The translations under genes were made by a program, and so were the position numbers. A DNA stretch of 64,000 bases from Flavobacterium sp. GT3R68 (GTDB lineage: Bacteria; Bacteroidota; Bacteroidia; Flavobacteriales; Flavobacteriaceae): NCBI RefSeq assembly GCF_007109225.1, contig NZ_VJZK01000004.1, positions 270,442 to 334,441 of the forward strand, in the 5' to 3' direction. Below, one piece after another: positions 1 through 10,100 of the stretch. Position 1 is the stretch's first letter, and each line of letters opens with the position of its first letter. Under the pieces are notes generated by a model, which was given only the letters and a program-made list of their open reading frames with translations, searched no databases and was not told the DNA's origin.

Positions 1-3000
1 GAATGGCATCAATAATGGCTTCAATTTTTTTGTGAATTTTCTGGAATTCTTCTTCAGTTACTTTTCTTTCTGTAATGTCTGTGGTAGTGCCGATGTAACC
101 GACTATTTCATTTTCAGAATTTTTTTCCGGTGTGGCCTGCCCAATTACCCACCTGATGGTCCCATCGGGTCTGACAAAACGGTATTCCGTTAAGGAGTTT
201 CGCTGGGACGAGACTGCTTTTTGCCAACCATCGCTCACGATTTTTAAATCGTCTTTGTGGACCGCATCGAGCCATCCATTTCCTACAGCCTTATCAAAAG
301 GTAATCCTGAAATCTCACACCAGCTCGGATTCACGTATGTGGTATAGCCGGTTTCATCGGTACGGAAAATCCCAACCGGAGATACTTCAGTAAGGGTATG
401 ATATCGTTGTTCGCTTTCAAAAATACCTTCTTCAGCCTTTTTTCGCAGCGCTTCACTTTCAAAATATTCTAATGCAAAAGCCACATCGCTGGTCGCTTCC
501 TCTAATAACGCAATCTCTTCGGAATCAAAAAAGTTTTTCTCATTTGCATAAAAAGAAAAAACACCAAATACTTTACCAAATTTTTTAATTGGAATTGACA
601 TGGAGGACAAATAATCACGTTCTAATGCATCTTCTTTCCAAAGCAGTTCCCAAGAAGCATTTTCAATATCATTACAGATTACGGATCTTTCTTCTCGTAT
701 GGCCGTGCCGCTCGGGCCTCGTCCTTCGGGGATATCTTCAGTGGAAATAGTTTTAACCCGGGACAGGTAACCATTCTCTTCTCCGGCTATCATTGCCGGA
801 ATCACATTTCTGCTTTCCTCATCTATAATACCGATCCAGGCCATCTTGAATTTACCAATGTTTACCGCGATGTCACAGGCCTCTCTGAATAGTGTCTGTT
901 TTTCAGAGGTGCGTACAATCATCTGATCAATCTGACTGATGAATAAATAGAGTCTGTTCGCTTTATTTATTTTTTGCTCAGCCAAAACCCTTGATGTTAT
1001 GTCAGTAATAATTCCGTGGCAAATTACGGTACCTTGAGGTTCAATTACAGGAAGTGAATTTACATCATGCCATACCAAACCTTTTGTAGGATGTAAGTAT
1101 CTGTATTCTTCTTTTAACGGTATTAATTTGGAATTGGTTTCTACTATTTTATTAATTACATAGTCGAGGTCATCAGGATGAATAAGTTTAAAAATTTTGG
1201 ATGCGTCATCTTTTATTTCGTCATATGTAAAACCATAAATCTCTTGAATCGCATCACTGGCATAAGGATATGATAGTGTACCATTCTTACTTTGGCGCAT
1301 TGAATAAATCAATCCGGGAGAAGTTGCTGCTATTTTGGCGAACTTATCTCTTTCACTAATGAGGGTTTCCGTGTCTTTTTTTCTGTCGGTAATATCTTTT
1401 AAATTGGCAATAACACCTTTGACACTTGGGTCATCGAGCATATTAGTAATAACGCCTTCCAACCAGATATAATGTCCCTTTTTATGTTTGACCTGAAATA
1501 AAACTGGAATTGGGATTCCCGGATTTGCCAATGATTTTTTCATCATTTCAAGAACATATTCTAAGTAATCGGGATGGAAGTAGTCTTCCGGGGCCAGATT
1601 TTCATATTCCTCATGAGAATACCCATTAACTCTTGCAGAAGATGAACTGCGAAAGAGCGTTTTCATGTTTTGATCGATTAGCGTAATAATCCCATCATTG
1701 TTCTCGACCAGTGCCCTGAAACGTTTTTCGTTTTGTTCTATGATAAAATCTGCCCGTTTTTTTTCGGTGACATCTTTAAAGAAAATGGACAATCCATCAG
1801 CAGATGGGTAAATGTGGTTTTCAAACCAGACATCATATGGAGCATAATATTCTTCTAAATAAGTATACTGCTGTTTTTCGACTGCTTCATAATATGCTTT
1901 ATAAAAAGGCTTACCAATTCCCTCGGGAAATTCTACCCAAATGTTTTTACCAATCATCTCTTCCGGGCGCCGGTTAAAAATCTCCCCCGCTCTCTTGTTC
2001 ATGTAAGTGTAACACCAGTTGTTATCCAGAGCCACAAAAGCATCGGTAATACGCTCAAAAGTCTTGGTGAGTAATTCTTTTGATTTTTTACTTTCAGTAA
2101 TATCTTTTACAAAAGCCAGAATTTTATTATTTTCGATTTTGACGGCATTTACGGAACGCCATTTAATTGTCCCATTTTTGCAAATAGTCCGCAGTTCGAC
2201 CGTTGCAGTGTCTTTAACGTTGATTGTCTGCAAAAATTTGGCGAGATCCACCAGAGAATCCGGGGCTGTAAAATCGTCTAAAGACATTTTCAAAAGCTCT
2301 TTTGTAGAGTAGCCGGTAATTGTACTTTCCGCACGATTGACTTCTAAATATTTTCCGTTTTGATCTAATAGAAATACTCCGTCCGGAGCATTTTCGATGT
2401 AGCTTTTGAATTTGGCATTACTTTTTTTCTCTATAAGTTTGGCTTTTACATCCGCCTCTGCATGTTCTTTGGCCTTTAAGAGCTGTTCGCTTTGCTTTTT
2501 TAATGTAATATCCTGAGTGGTCCCTCTAATTGCCGTAACGTTTCCTTTGGGATCTATAATAGGTATTATCTTCAGATTAAACCATTTTTCCCGCTTGTTT
2601 GGAAAATGGGCCAATTGTTCGGTTTCAAAAGGTATTTTGTCGACGAGACATTGGTGGATTCCATTATTAAAAATTGCTATAATTTCCAGTGAAAAACGTT
2701 TGGTATATTCGATGAACAGGTTTTCGCCCGGTTTTTTTTCAAATTCGTAAATGGAGTATAATTCGTCAGACCAAAGCATTTTTTTGGTGGTTAAATCATA
2801 TTCCCAACTCCCCGTTTTAGCTATTTTTTGAGCGTCATTTAATAACTTTTCGCTACTTAATAAATTTTGCTGTGATGCTCTGATCAGGGTAATATCCCTT
2901 CCTATAGCATAGATGAGGTCTTTGGAGGGGTTTGCACTGGTTGTCCACTGGATTACGGCGATTTCGCCGTTTTTGGCAATAAACCTGTTCTCAAAAATAT

Positions 3001-3316
3001 GAGACCCCTCACCGTCGAAAATCTTGGCGACTTCCGCCTGGCTATTTGCAATATCACTGGGATGAACATAATTTATGAATGGGGTATTAAGAATCTCTTC
3101 TTCAGTATAGCCTAATATTTTAACAAAAGCAGGATTGATTTCCTTAAAATGACCATCTTTACTGACTACAGAGACCATGTCTTGGGATTCATTTAAATAG
3201 AATTCAAAATTAGATCCCAATTGCTGTTTCCTACCTAATCGGATTATTTCTAACTCCTGGTCGTTAATTTTTTTGAGTAATGCTTCATATGTTAGTCTTT
3301 CCTCTTCCATACTCAT
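1..3316 (-). CDS. multi-PAS/GAF sensor protein, C-terminus outside the window
   Basis: An open frame of about 1105 codons runs leftwards from an ATG at 3316 (a second ATG is at 3310) to the window edge with no stop. Reading it gives at least seven PAS modules: roughly residues 40-145, 160-265, 305-405, 420-515, 535-640, 660-775 and 970-1080. Most end in the typical D-[IV]-T-E/D-x-K PAC ending. A GAF-like domain lies at about 795-945. There is no obvious transmembrane segment, so it is probably cytosolic. The frame leaves the window in a helical linker after the last PAS, where a HisKA or HWE kinase core would be expected. By family logic it is a sensor histidine kinase that reads several small ligands or redox signals; the kinase part is inferred, not seen. 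Response regulators at 4958 and 5404 on the same strand are possible partners. Confidence 0.85.
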   Translation of the reverse strand, partial: MSMEEERLTYEALLKKINDQELEIIRLGRKQQLGSNFEFYLNESQDMVSVVSKDGHFKEINPAFVKILGYTEEEILNTPFINYVHPSDIANSQAEVAKIFDGEGSHIFENRFIAKNGEIAVIQWTTSANPSKDLIYAIGRDITLIRASQQNLLSSEKLLNDAQKIAKTGSWEYDLTTKKMLWSDELYSIYEFEKKPGENLFIEYTKRFSLEIIAIFNNGIHQCLVDKIPFETEQLAHFPNKREKWFNLKIIPIIDPKGNVTAIRGTTQDITLKKQSEQLLKAKEHAEADVKAKLIEKKSNAKFKSYIENAPDGVFLLDQNGKYLEVNRAESTITGYSTKELLKMSLDDFTAPDSLVDLAKFLQTINVKDTATVELRTICKNGTIKWRSVNAVKIENNKILAFVKDITESKKSKELLTKTFERITDAFVALDNNWCYTYMNKRAGEIFNRRPEEMIGKNIWVEFPEGIGKPFYKAYYEAVEKQQYTYLEEYYAPYDVWFENHIYPSADGLSIFFKDVTEKKRADFIIEQNEKRFRALVENNDGIITLIDQNMKTLFRSSSSARVNGYSHEEYENLAPEDYFHPDYLEYVLEMMKKSLANPGIPIPVLFQVKHKKGHYIWLEGVITNMLDDPSVKGVIANLKDITDRKKDTETLISERDKFAKIAATSPGLIYSMRQSKNGTLSYPYASDAIQEIYGFTYDEIKDDASKIFKLIHPDDLDYVINKIVETNSKLIPLKEEYRYLHPTKGLVWHDVNSLPVIEPQGTVICHGIITDITSRVLAEQKINKANRLYLFISQIDQMIVRTSEKQTLFREACDIAVNIGKFKMAWIGIIDEESRNVIPAMIAGEENGYLSRVKTISTEDIPEGRGPSGTAIREERSVICNDIENASWELLWKEDALERDYLSSMSIPIKKFGKVFGVFSFYANEKNFFDSEEIALLEEATSDVAFALEYFESEALRKKAEEGIFESEQRYHTLTEVSPVGIFRTDETGYTTYVNPSWCEISGLPFDKAVGNGWLDAVHKDDLKIVSDGWQKAVSSQRNSLTEYRFVRPDGTIRWVIGQATPEKNSENEIVGYIGTTTDITERKVTEEEFQKIHKKIEAIIDAI

Positions 3317-3626
3317 TCAAAAATTTCGGATATTTATCAAAATGCTATTGTTTGTTTGCTAAAAGTAATAAAATTAAGAAAATTATCAGAGGTTTGTTGC
3401 AACACTTTGGGTAAAATTTCAGATTCAGTAATGGAATTTAGAACCAATGATAAAGACTTCCGTTTGAAATTTCACTAACAAGGAAGCATGTCTTGTTTGT
3501 GGTATATATCATATGGCCGTGCGGAAACTCTGCGCCTTGTTGATTCGCAGATAGTACAAACATAATATATTCGCTAATGCTACAATTTGGTTCAGTGGAA
3601 CTTATGATTGATATGACTTCGTAGGT
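3317..3626. other. intergenic gap, no gene seen
   Basis: About 310 bp between the start of the multi-PAS sensor and the end of the small metal-binding lipoprotein gene. I see no convincing ORF, RNA gene or strong terminator. It presumably holds the sensor promoter. Confidence 0.4.
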
Positions 3627-3869
3627 TTATTCCGTTTTTATGACTTTTGTAGATGTACTGTCAGTAACTGTGGTAACTGGTTCTGTAAGTTCCATACCAC
3701 ATTTACTACAGGAATCGCCTTTTTTTCCGGTAACTTCGGGATGCATAGGGCAACTATATAATGCGGTAGTTTTTGATGTTTCAGCAGTTGACACTGTAGT
3801 CTCCGCTTTTTTTTGACACCCGGTAAATAAGAATGCGATAGCGACTATTGATAAAATTGTATTTTTCAT
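3627..3869 (-). CDS. small heavy-metal-binding-domain lipoprotein
   Basis: The product of about 80 residues starts MKNTILSIVAIAFLFTGC, a lipoprotein signal with the lipid-modified Cys after TG. The ATG at 3869 is preferred over one three codons upstream because it gives a cleaner signal peptide. The mature part carries YSCPMHPEV, then GDSCSKCGMEL: the Cys/His/Met pattern of the 'heavy metal binding domain' found on copper and silver efflux proteins. It probably sits in the periplasm, or on the outer membrane facing it, and binds Cu or a similar metal. The neighbouring gene at 4176 has a DUF3347-like domain, which often occurs in the same efflux context. No efflux pump is visible nearby, so the metal is inferred from the family. 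Confidence 0.75.
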   Translation of the reverse strand: MKNTILSIVAIAFLFTGCQKKAETTVSTAETSKTTALYSCPMHPEVTGKKGDSCSKCGMELTEPVTTVTDSTSTKVIKTE

Positions 3870-3962
3870 ATGTTCCATATTTGATTATGGATTAAAGTTA
3901 CCGATTTTATAGCTATTTTTTTATAAATGAAGAATTAATTTATTTACTATATTGGAATTGGT

Positions 3963-3997
3963 CAAAAAACAGAAAGCTGCGATAATACTGCAGCTTT
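3963..3997 (-). terminator. rho-independent terminator
   Basis: An 8-bp perfect stem (AAAGCTGC / GCAGCTTT, 9-nt loop) at 3973-3997. On the minus strand it is followed by a T-rich run at 3963-3970. It would end transcription of the DUF3347-like gene at 4176. Confidence 0.6.
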
Positions 3998-4175
3998 GTA
4001 CCTTCACAATCTTCTGCCGGATAAAGCCTCGTAATTTTTGATAAAAACGTGACCGGTTTTGCCTGAATCTGAACCGGTAATAAAAATTGACAGATCTGAT
4101 TCAGACAGTCACTTTTATGGTGGATAAGTGCCCTGTTCTTTGTATTTCTGCATCGCAAGATGATAAAGTTTGATT

Positions 4176-4640
4176 TTATTTAATACGCAATTGATGCATA
4201 TTGTAGGATATAAAAGAGAAATAATACCGTTGTTGATTTAAATCACTTGTGCCACAGATTAATTTTGCGTTTGTTCTTATTTGGTCGAAAAGTGCAGTAT
4301 CAATGATTTGATCCATATCTCCAGTTAAAAGCATCGCAAGGTCATTAGCATTTTCCTTGACTTTTTCAGTGTTGGATAGTCTCAAATTATCCTCAAGACA
4401 TATAAAGGTTTTATAGATTTTATCCAAATCATTATTTGTCAGATTGTTATCAGACTCAACGGTGTACGGACCTTTTACAGTTAAAAGTTTTTTTACGTTG
4501 CGTTTCTGTACAACAGACACCATGGTTACTTCATCATATTTATAGCCGGGGGGTGTCGGTTGCCCCTGAACAGAAAAAGTTATTAAAAAAAGCAAAAAGA
4601 GTGGAAGTGCATTGTGCAATCGCGGCATGTAATTTTTCAT
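4176..4640 (-). CDS. exported DUF3347-like protein, possibly C-terminally frameshifted
   Basis: About 154 residues from the ATG at 4640, chosen because it places a signal peptide (PLFLLFLITFSVQG) at the N-terminus; the open frame extends 26 codons upstream. The later half (from YKTFICLEDNL to QQRYYFSFISYNMHQL) has the helical spacing and the late Q-R-x-x-F-x-x-[IL]-S pattern of DUF3347, a domain of copper-resistance periplasmic proteins. The usual C-terminal Cys-containing part is absent. Just past the stop, the next frame reads IKLYHLAMQKYKEQGTYPP before stopping at 4115, so a frameshift in the A-rich stretch near 4176 is possible. The family match is a pattern judgement. A good terminator follows at 3963-3997. 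Confidence 0.5.
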   Translation of the reverse strand: MKNYMPRLHNALPLFLLFLITFSVQGQPTPPGYKYDEVTMVSVVQKRNVKKLLTVKGPYTVESDNNLTNNDLDKIYKTFICLEDNLRLSNTEKVKENANDLAMLLTGDMDQIIDTALFDQIRTNAKLICGTSDLNQQRYYFSFISYNMHQLRIK

Positions 4641-4957
4641 AATGTAATTTTGTATCCAAAAATTGTAATAAATCCAATTGATTATGGGAAGCTTATTTAA
4701 TATTAAATTGCTTATCAAACGATAATTGAATTACAAAGTACGCGGAACAGTTTTGAAAACTAAAGCGCAAAGTAATATGTGGAGGAAAACCGGTATAATC
4801 GGTACGTAAATGCGGTGTAAGTGTAATTAGGTTGTTTCTTACAATATGTTTCTTTGTGAAAATAGTATTAAGTTGATACTATTTGCTTTATGAAATTAAA
4901 ATCAAATTTCTAAGAAAAAGGTGAGCCGGATTAGTTATAGGTAATAAGAGAACAGCG

Positions 4958-5368
4958 CTAATCGTTTTGTATGCGATTGAGAAATTCTCTTGTAATGGGT
5001 TTTACCTGAAATGACACTACATTAGGATAATTTCGGGCACGTATGATGTCAGAATCGTCAATAGTGGACGAAATGATAAAAACTTTGGAGTATTTTTGCA
5101 GGACAGTAGAGAGTTTATTATATTCTTCCAGAAATTCAAATCCAGACATCAAAGGCATATAGATATCAACAATAATAATCTCAGGTAACAACTCGGTACT
5201 TTCCTGATTTTCCTTTAAATAGATTAATGCTTCCTTTGGTGAAGAATATTCAAGAACCTGTTTTGCGAAATTATTTTTAGTAATCATTCGAGAGGAAATA
5301 TACAAATCAGGTATACTGTCATCGATAATCATCACTCTTTCAAATTTCGATTTTAATCCGTCGGTCAT
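4958..5368 (-). CDS. CheY-like single-domain response regulator
   Basis: 136 residues forming one receiver domain. The acidic pair is D16/D17, the phospho-acceptor is D68 in IIIVDIYMP, a Ser/Thr lies in FIISST, and K123 is in QVKPI. There is no output domain, so it either relays phosphate or acts by protein binding, as in flavobacterial phosphorelays fed by multi-PAS kinases. It is on the same strand as, and 35 bp downstream of, the LytTR regulator at 5404, so the two are probably cotranscribed. Confidence 0.85.
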   Translation of the reverse strand: MTDGLKSKFERVMIIDDSIPDLYISSRMITKNNFAKQVLEYSSPKEALIYLKENQESTELLPEIIIVDIYMPLMSGFEFLEEYNKLSTVLQKYSKVFIISSTIDDSDIIRARNYPNVVSFQVKPITREFLNRIQND

Positions 5369-5403
5369 AATATTAGTTTTTTAGTTTAGTAGATGGGTTT
5401 TAA

Positions 5404-6165
5404 CTAATCCTTGAGTTTAATAAATTTGTGAAAGTCTTCCTGACGTCTTTTTGCAACCGGTAATATGATTCCATTTGAAACTTCACAAAAGTACCCGTCT
5501 TTCTTTGATATATTCGCAATATGTCGCAAATTAATTATATACGAATGATGTATTCTGAAAAAATGAGCACTGTCCAGAATAGTACTGTATTCCCCTAGAT
5601 TCCGGCTTGACATTATTTTTTTTCCATCCGCAAGATAAAAATTGGTGTATTTACCATCAGCCTGACAATAGAGAATGTCGGACATCCGAATCAATTCAAT
5701 TTTATCCAGTGAGGACACAGCAATATATTCATTGCTTTGGTTAAAAGAATTTAGAAGATTGATTGAATTTACTTTTTGGACCTGATAACTGCGTTCCATT
5801 TCAATCGTTTTGATAACCTTATAAACACCCAAAATAATATTATTAAACTCTATCGGCTTCAAGATAAAATCTGTCGCATTATATTTAAAAGCTTTTACAG
5901 CATCCCGTTCTTGTTCCGAAATAAGTATCAGTTTGGGTGAATGAAATTCTAGTTGTCCCAGCATTTCAAAGAAATTTTCTTCCTCGAGGATGCTGTCTAA
6001 GAAAATAAAATCTGGTTTTTTTGACTTAATTAAGTCGATTCCATTATTTATATCAGAAGCGCCACCAATTATTTTCATAATCATGAAATTCTCTTCACCA
6101 AATTTTTCCAAAGTTGTTGAAGTGTCCTTGCTTTTAGAAATAATCACTGCGGAAATTGGAATCAT
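5404..6165 (-). CDS. LytTR-type response regulator with atypical receiver
   Basis: 253 residues. The N-terminal receiver-like domain (1-120) has the phospho-acceptor position D57 (FIFLDSIL) and K103 (LKPIEF). A LytTR DNA-binding domain follows (about 148-250) with the usual YCQADGKYTNFYL and FFRIHHSYIIN motifs. Oddly, the N-terminal beta-strand reads SAVIISKSKD where receivers normally have an acidic pair for Mg, so phosphorylation may be weak or absent. It is divergent from the AraC-type gene at 6496 and lies upstream of the CheY-like gene. Confidence 0.82.
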   Translation of the reverse strand: MIPISAVIISKSKDTSTTLEKFGEENFMIMKIIGGASDINNGIDLIKSKKPDFIFLDSILEEENFFEMLGQLEFHSPKLILISEQERDAVKAFKYNATDFILKPIEFNNIILGVYKVIKTIEMERSYQVQKVNSINLLNSFNQSNEYIAVSSLDKIELIRMSDILYCQADGKYTNFYLADGKKIMSSRNLGEYSTILDSAHFFRIHHSYIINLRHIANISKKDGYFCEVSNGIILPVAKRRQEDFHKFIKLKD

Positions 6166-6468
6166 TTTTTTTACCTTTTACTCGGTCTGTGGCATTAGTA
6201 AAATTACATAAATAATGTTGTTGAAATGTATTATAAAAAGTTAAAGAAAGAACTATTTACGCTCGCGTTGTTTTATAAGTTGTACCTTTAAAAAAATTGA
6301 ATGTTATTCCTACTTTCTGCATAATTTTTCTTGACTTCATCAATTGATTTTCCAAAAGAATTTTCGAGCTAGCCAATCAAACAACCAATTTTATTACAAT
6401 GAATTATGTAAATTTGTATCGGATTTATATAACGCATTTTATTTAAAAGTAATCAACTTTGCACTAAA

Positions 6469-6476
6469 TAATTTTG
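6469..6476 (+). promoter_or_regulatory. candidate -7 box for the AraC-type gene
   Basis: TAATTTTG matches the Bacteroidota -7 consensus TAnnTTTG and lies 20 bp before the ATG at 6496. No well-spaced -33 TTG is seen, so this is tentative. It sits in the 330-bp divergent intergenic region 6166-6495, which otherwise shows nothing. Confidence 0.3.
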
Positions 6477-6495
6477 ATTCAATTAATATTAACAT

Positions 6496-7068
6496 ATGAA
6501 ATTATTTATAAAATACATGGTCAGTAATCGTTGCAAAACGGCGGTTGCATTAGAGTTGAAAAAACTTGAACTTCATTTCATCGTCGTAGATTTAGGTGAA
6601 GTTGAAATCATGGAAAACATTACCGACGAACAAAAAGAGTTGCTGAAAGGACGGTTGAACGCTATCGGTTTAGAACTGATGGATGATAAAAAAGCAGTAC
6701 TAATTGAGAAAGTAAAGAATGTCATCATAGAAATGATTCACCATTCGGATGAATTACCCTCTATTAATTTTTCGGATTATCTGAGTGAAAAATTAAATTT
6801 TGATTATTCTTATTTATCAAATATGTTTTCTGAAGTGCAGGGGATGTCTATCCAGCAATTCCTGATCATTCACAAAATAGAAAGAGTAAAAGAATTATTG
6901 ATGTATGAAGAACTGAATTTAACTGAAATATCATATAAGATGCAATACAGCAGTGTAGCGCATTTATCCAATCAGTTTAAAAAAGTAACCGGATTATCGG
7001 CAACGCAGTTCCAGAAGCTTAAAAATAAAAAACGAGTTCCAATCGAAGAATTAGGAAACAGCATCTAA
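6496..7068 (+). CDS. AraC-family regulator with N-terminal HMA-like domain
   Basis: 190 residues. The C-terminal half (about 85-180) is an AraC-type double helix-turn-helix (FDYSYLSNMFSEVQGMSI, LTEISYKMQYSSVAHLSNQF). The N-terminal 75 residues read as a beta-alpha-beta ferredoxin-like fold resembling the heavy-metal-associated (HMA) domain. The loop is SNRCKTAV, so only one cysteine of the usual CxxC remains. Such short HMA-AraC proteins are common in Flavobacteriia, but their ligand is not generally known. The gene is 48 bp upstream of the hybrid kinase at 7117 and probably cotranscribed with it and the receiver at 10257. Confidence 0.75.
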   Translation: MKLFIKYMVSNRCKTAVALELKKLELHFIVVDLGEVEIMENITDEQKELLKGRLNAIGLELMDDKKAVLIEKVKNVIIEMIHHSDELPSINFSDYLSEKLNFDYSYLSNMFSEVQGMSIQQFLIIHKIERVKELLMYEELNLTEISYKMQYSSVAHLSNQFKKVTGLSATQFQKLKNKKRVPIEELGNSI

Positions 7069-7116
7069 TACACTGATAACAATCACTCAAATTGAGCAGA
7101 AGACCCCAAAAGCATT

Positions 7117-10100
7117 ATGAAATACATTTTAGAAAAAAAAATAACCTTCCTTTATTACATAGCAATTACGCTGCTGCTGGTTCTATTTCTCGTATTCTAT
7201 CTGAATACTGAAAAATTAAAAGCGTCTGTTGATGGTATAGCGCAGACTCAGCAGTCCGAAATTGTTTTTGAAAACATCATATTTAATTCGGATATACTTT
7301 TGAATTTACTGGTGCTGGTTACCATAGTAATTATTGCATTGGTCGTAATCATTACCAGGAACCAGAAAATTAGAAATAAAGAATTTAAAGAAATCTCAGC
7401 CTCTCAAAAAGCTCTTTCCCAATATTCACTTAGTTTGATTGAAGCCAGTTTAGATCCTTTAGTGACGATTAACAACCAGGGAAAAATAACGGATATGAAT
7501 GAGGCAACCGTTAATATTACAGGGATTGACCGTGATAAACTGGTTGGTTCCGACTTTTTTGATTATTTTACAGAGCCACAAAAGGCCAGGGAAGTTTACC
7601 AGAATGTTTTTTCCAAAGGATTTGTAGTGGACTTACCCTTGACCATAAGGCATAAAGACGGAAAATTAACTGATGTATTATTCAATGGATCGGTCTATAA
7701 AGATGATGTGGGGAATGTATTAGGCGTTGTTATTGTTGCCCGGGATATTGCCGAGCAAAAATGGGCTGTCGATTTGCGTAATGCCAATAAAGAATTAGCG
7801 TTCCAAAATGAAGAAAAGGAAAATCGCGCTGCTGAATTAATAATTGCCAACAAGGAATTGGCTTTTCAGAACGATGAAAAAGAAAGCCGTGCCGCCGAAT
7901 TAGTTATTGCCAACAAGGAATTGGCTTTTCAGAACGATGAAAAAGAAAGCCGCGCCGCCGAATTAGTTATTGCCAATAAAGAATTGGCTTTTCAAAACGA
8001 TGAAAAGGAAAGCCGCGCCGCCGAATTAGTTATTGCCAATAAAGAATTGGCTTTTCAGAACGACGAAAAAGAAAGCCGTGCTGCCGAATTAGTGATAGCC
8101 AATGTTGAATTAGCCTATCAGAACAGAGTAAAAGAAAAGCGTGCCGCGGAATTGATTATCGCTAATAAAGAGTTGGCTTTTCAGAATGATGAAAAAGAGA
8201 AACGTGCCGCTGAATTAATTATTGCCAATAAAGAACTGGCCTTTCAAAATGATGAGAAAGAGAAACGTGCAGCCGAATTAATTATTGCCAATTACGCAAG
8301 AAGTATTATTGAAGCGAGTCTCGACCCTTTGATTACCATTAGTCCTGAGGGGAAAATTACCGATATGAATGAGGCTTTTTCCAAAATTACAGAAACACCG
8401 CGTCAGGAATTGATCGACAGTGATTTCTTTGATTATTTTACGGAACATGAAAAGGCACGGGATGTTTACCAGGAGGTTTTCGCCAACGGATTTGTTACGG
8501 ATTACCCACTGACCATTAATGGCGCCCAGCGCACCGACGTTTTGTTTAACGGTTCGGTTTACAAAGACGACAAGGGAAATGTACTCGGAGCCGTAGTGGT
8601 GGCCAGAGATATTACCGAACAAAAGATTATTCAAAAAGAAATCCTGGAAGCAAAAATATTTGCTGAGGAAGCCACATTGATTGCCGAAGAAGCTAAAACC
8701 AAAGCCGAAGAAGCCACAAAAATTGCAGAAGATTCCGTTAGGTCAAAACAGCAATTTTTGTCCAACATGAGCCACGAAATACGTACTCCAATGAACGCCA
8801 TCATCGGATTTACAAAAGTGGTGCTCAAAACAGATTTGTCGGCCAAGCAAAAACAATATCTTACCGCTATAAAAATGAGTGGTGATGCCTTGATTGTGCT
8901 GATCAATGATATTCTTGATCTGGCAAAGGTAGATGCCGGAAAAATGTCTTTCGAGCAAACGCCATTCAAACTATCTTTGTCTATTTCAGCTATGCTGCAT
9001 TTGTTTGAAACCAAAATCAAAGAAAAGAATTTAGAATTAGTTACCGTTTATGACAAAAACATTCCGGAAGTCCTGATCGGTGATTCGGTTCGATTGCACC
9101 AAATTATTTTAAATTTAGTGAGTAATGCGGTCAAATTTACTTCTAAAGGAAAAATTACTGTTTCTATAAAGTTATTAAGTGAAACGAAGGATGAAATGAA
9201 CATTCAATTTTCTATTGCTGATACCGGAATTGGAATCAAAGAAGATAAAATGGATTCTATCTTCGAAAATTTCCAACAGGCAACCAGCGAAACGTCAAGA
9301 ATATACGGCGGAACCGGATTAGGACTGGCCATTGTAAAACAGTTGGTTGATGCCCAGAACGGAAGTGTTGAAGTGAAAAGTGTTCTTAATGAAGGTTCTG
9401 ATTTCAGTTTTGTTCTACCCTTCCGGAAGACCAATGCAGAAGCGGTTCTCGATGTGGAGATTTTAGAATTGCAACGTGAAACTAAAGACATAAAAATATT
9501 GGTTGTGGAAGATATGGAGCTTAACCAACTACTGATGAAAACCTTACTGGATGATTTTGGTTTTGAATGTGATATTACCGCCAATGGTAAATTAGCTATC
9601 GAAAAACTCGAGACCAAAACGTATGATATCATACTGATGGATTTGCAAATGCCCGAAATGAACGGATTCGAAGCAACCGAATATATCCGGAATGTTATGC
9701 ACTCGGATATTCCGATTATGGCACTTACTGCGGATGTGACGACAGTCGATCTTGCAAAATGTAAAGCGGTGGGTATGAACGATTATTTATCCAAACCAGT
9801 TGATGAACGCTTGTTATACAGTAAAATAATCGGGTTAATAAAAAAACCTGTAGTCATTATAGAACACGAAATGAAAGGAAAGATGACCATAGAAAAAGTG
9901 AAATATGTTGATTTGCAATATTTAACCAAATTAACGAAAGCAAATCCGGTGCTGATGTCGGAAATGATAGATGTTTATCTGAAACAAACACCGCCATTAA
10001 TTACTTCGATGAAGGAAAGTGTGCTATCCGAAGACTGGACCGCTTTGCGGGCCGCAGCACACAAAATGATGCCTTCATTTGCGATTATGGGCTTAAGTCC

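Noticed and set aside
3940..4158. 72-codon minus-strand ORF
   Set aside because: It overlaps the terminator hairpin at 3973-3997, has unlikely composition and no family pattern; part of the same stretch reads better in another frame as the tail of the DUF3347-like gene.
8278..9632. Several minus-strand ORFs inside the hybrid kinase
   Set aside because: They are antisense shadows of well-conserved kinase and receiver domains.
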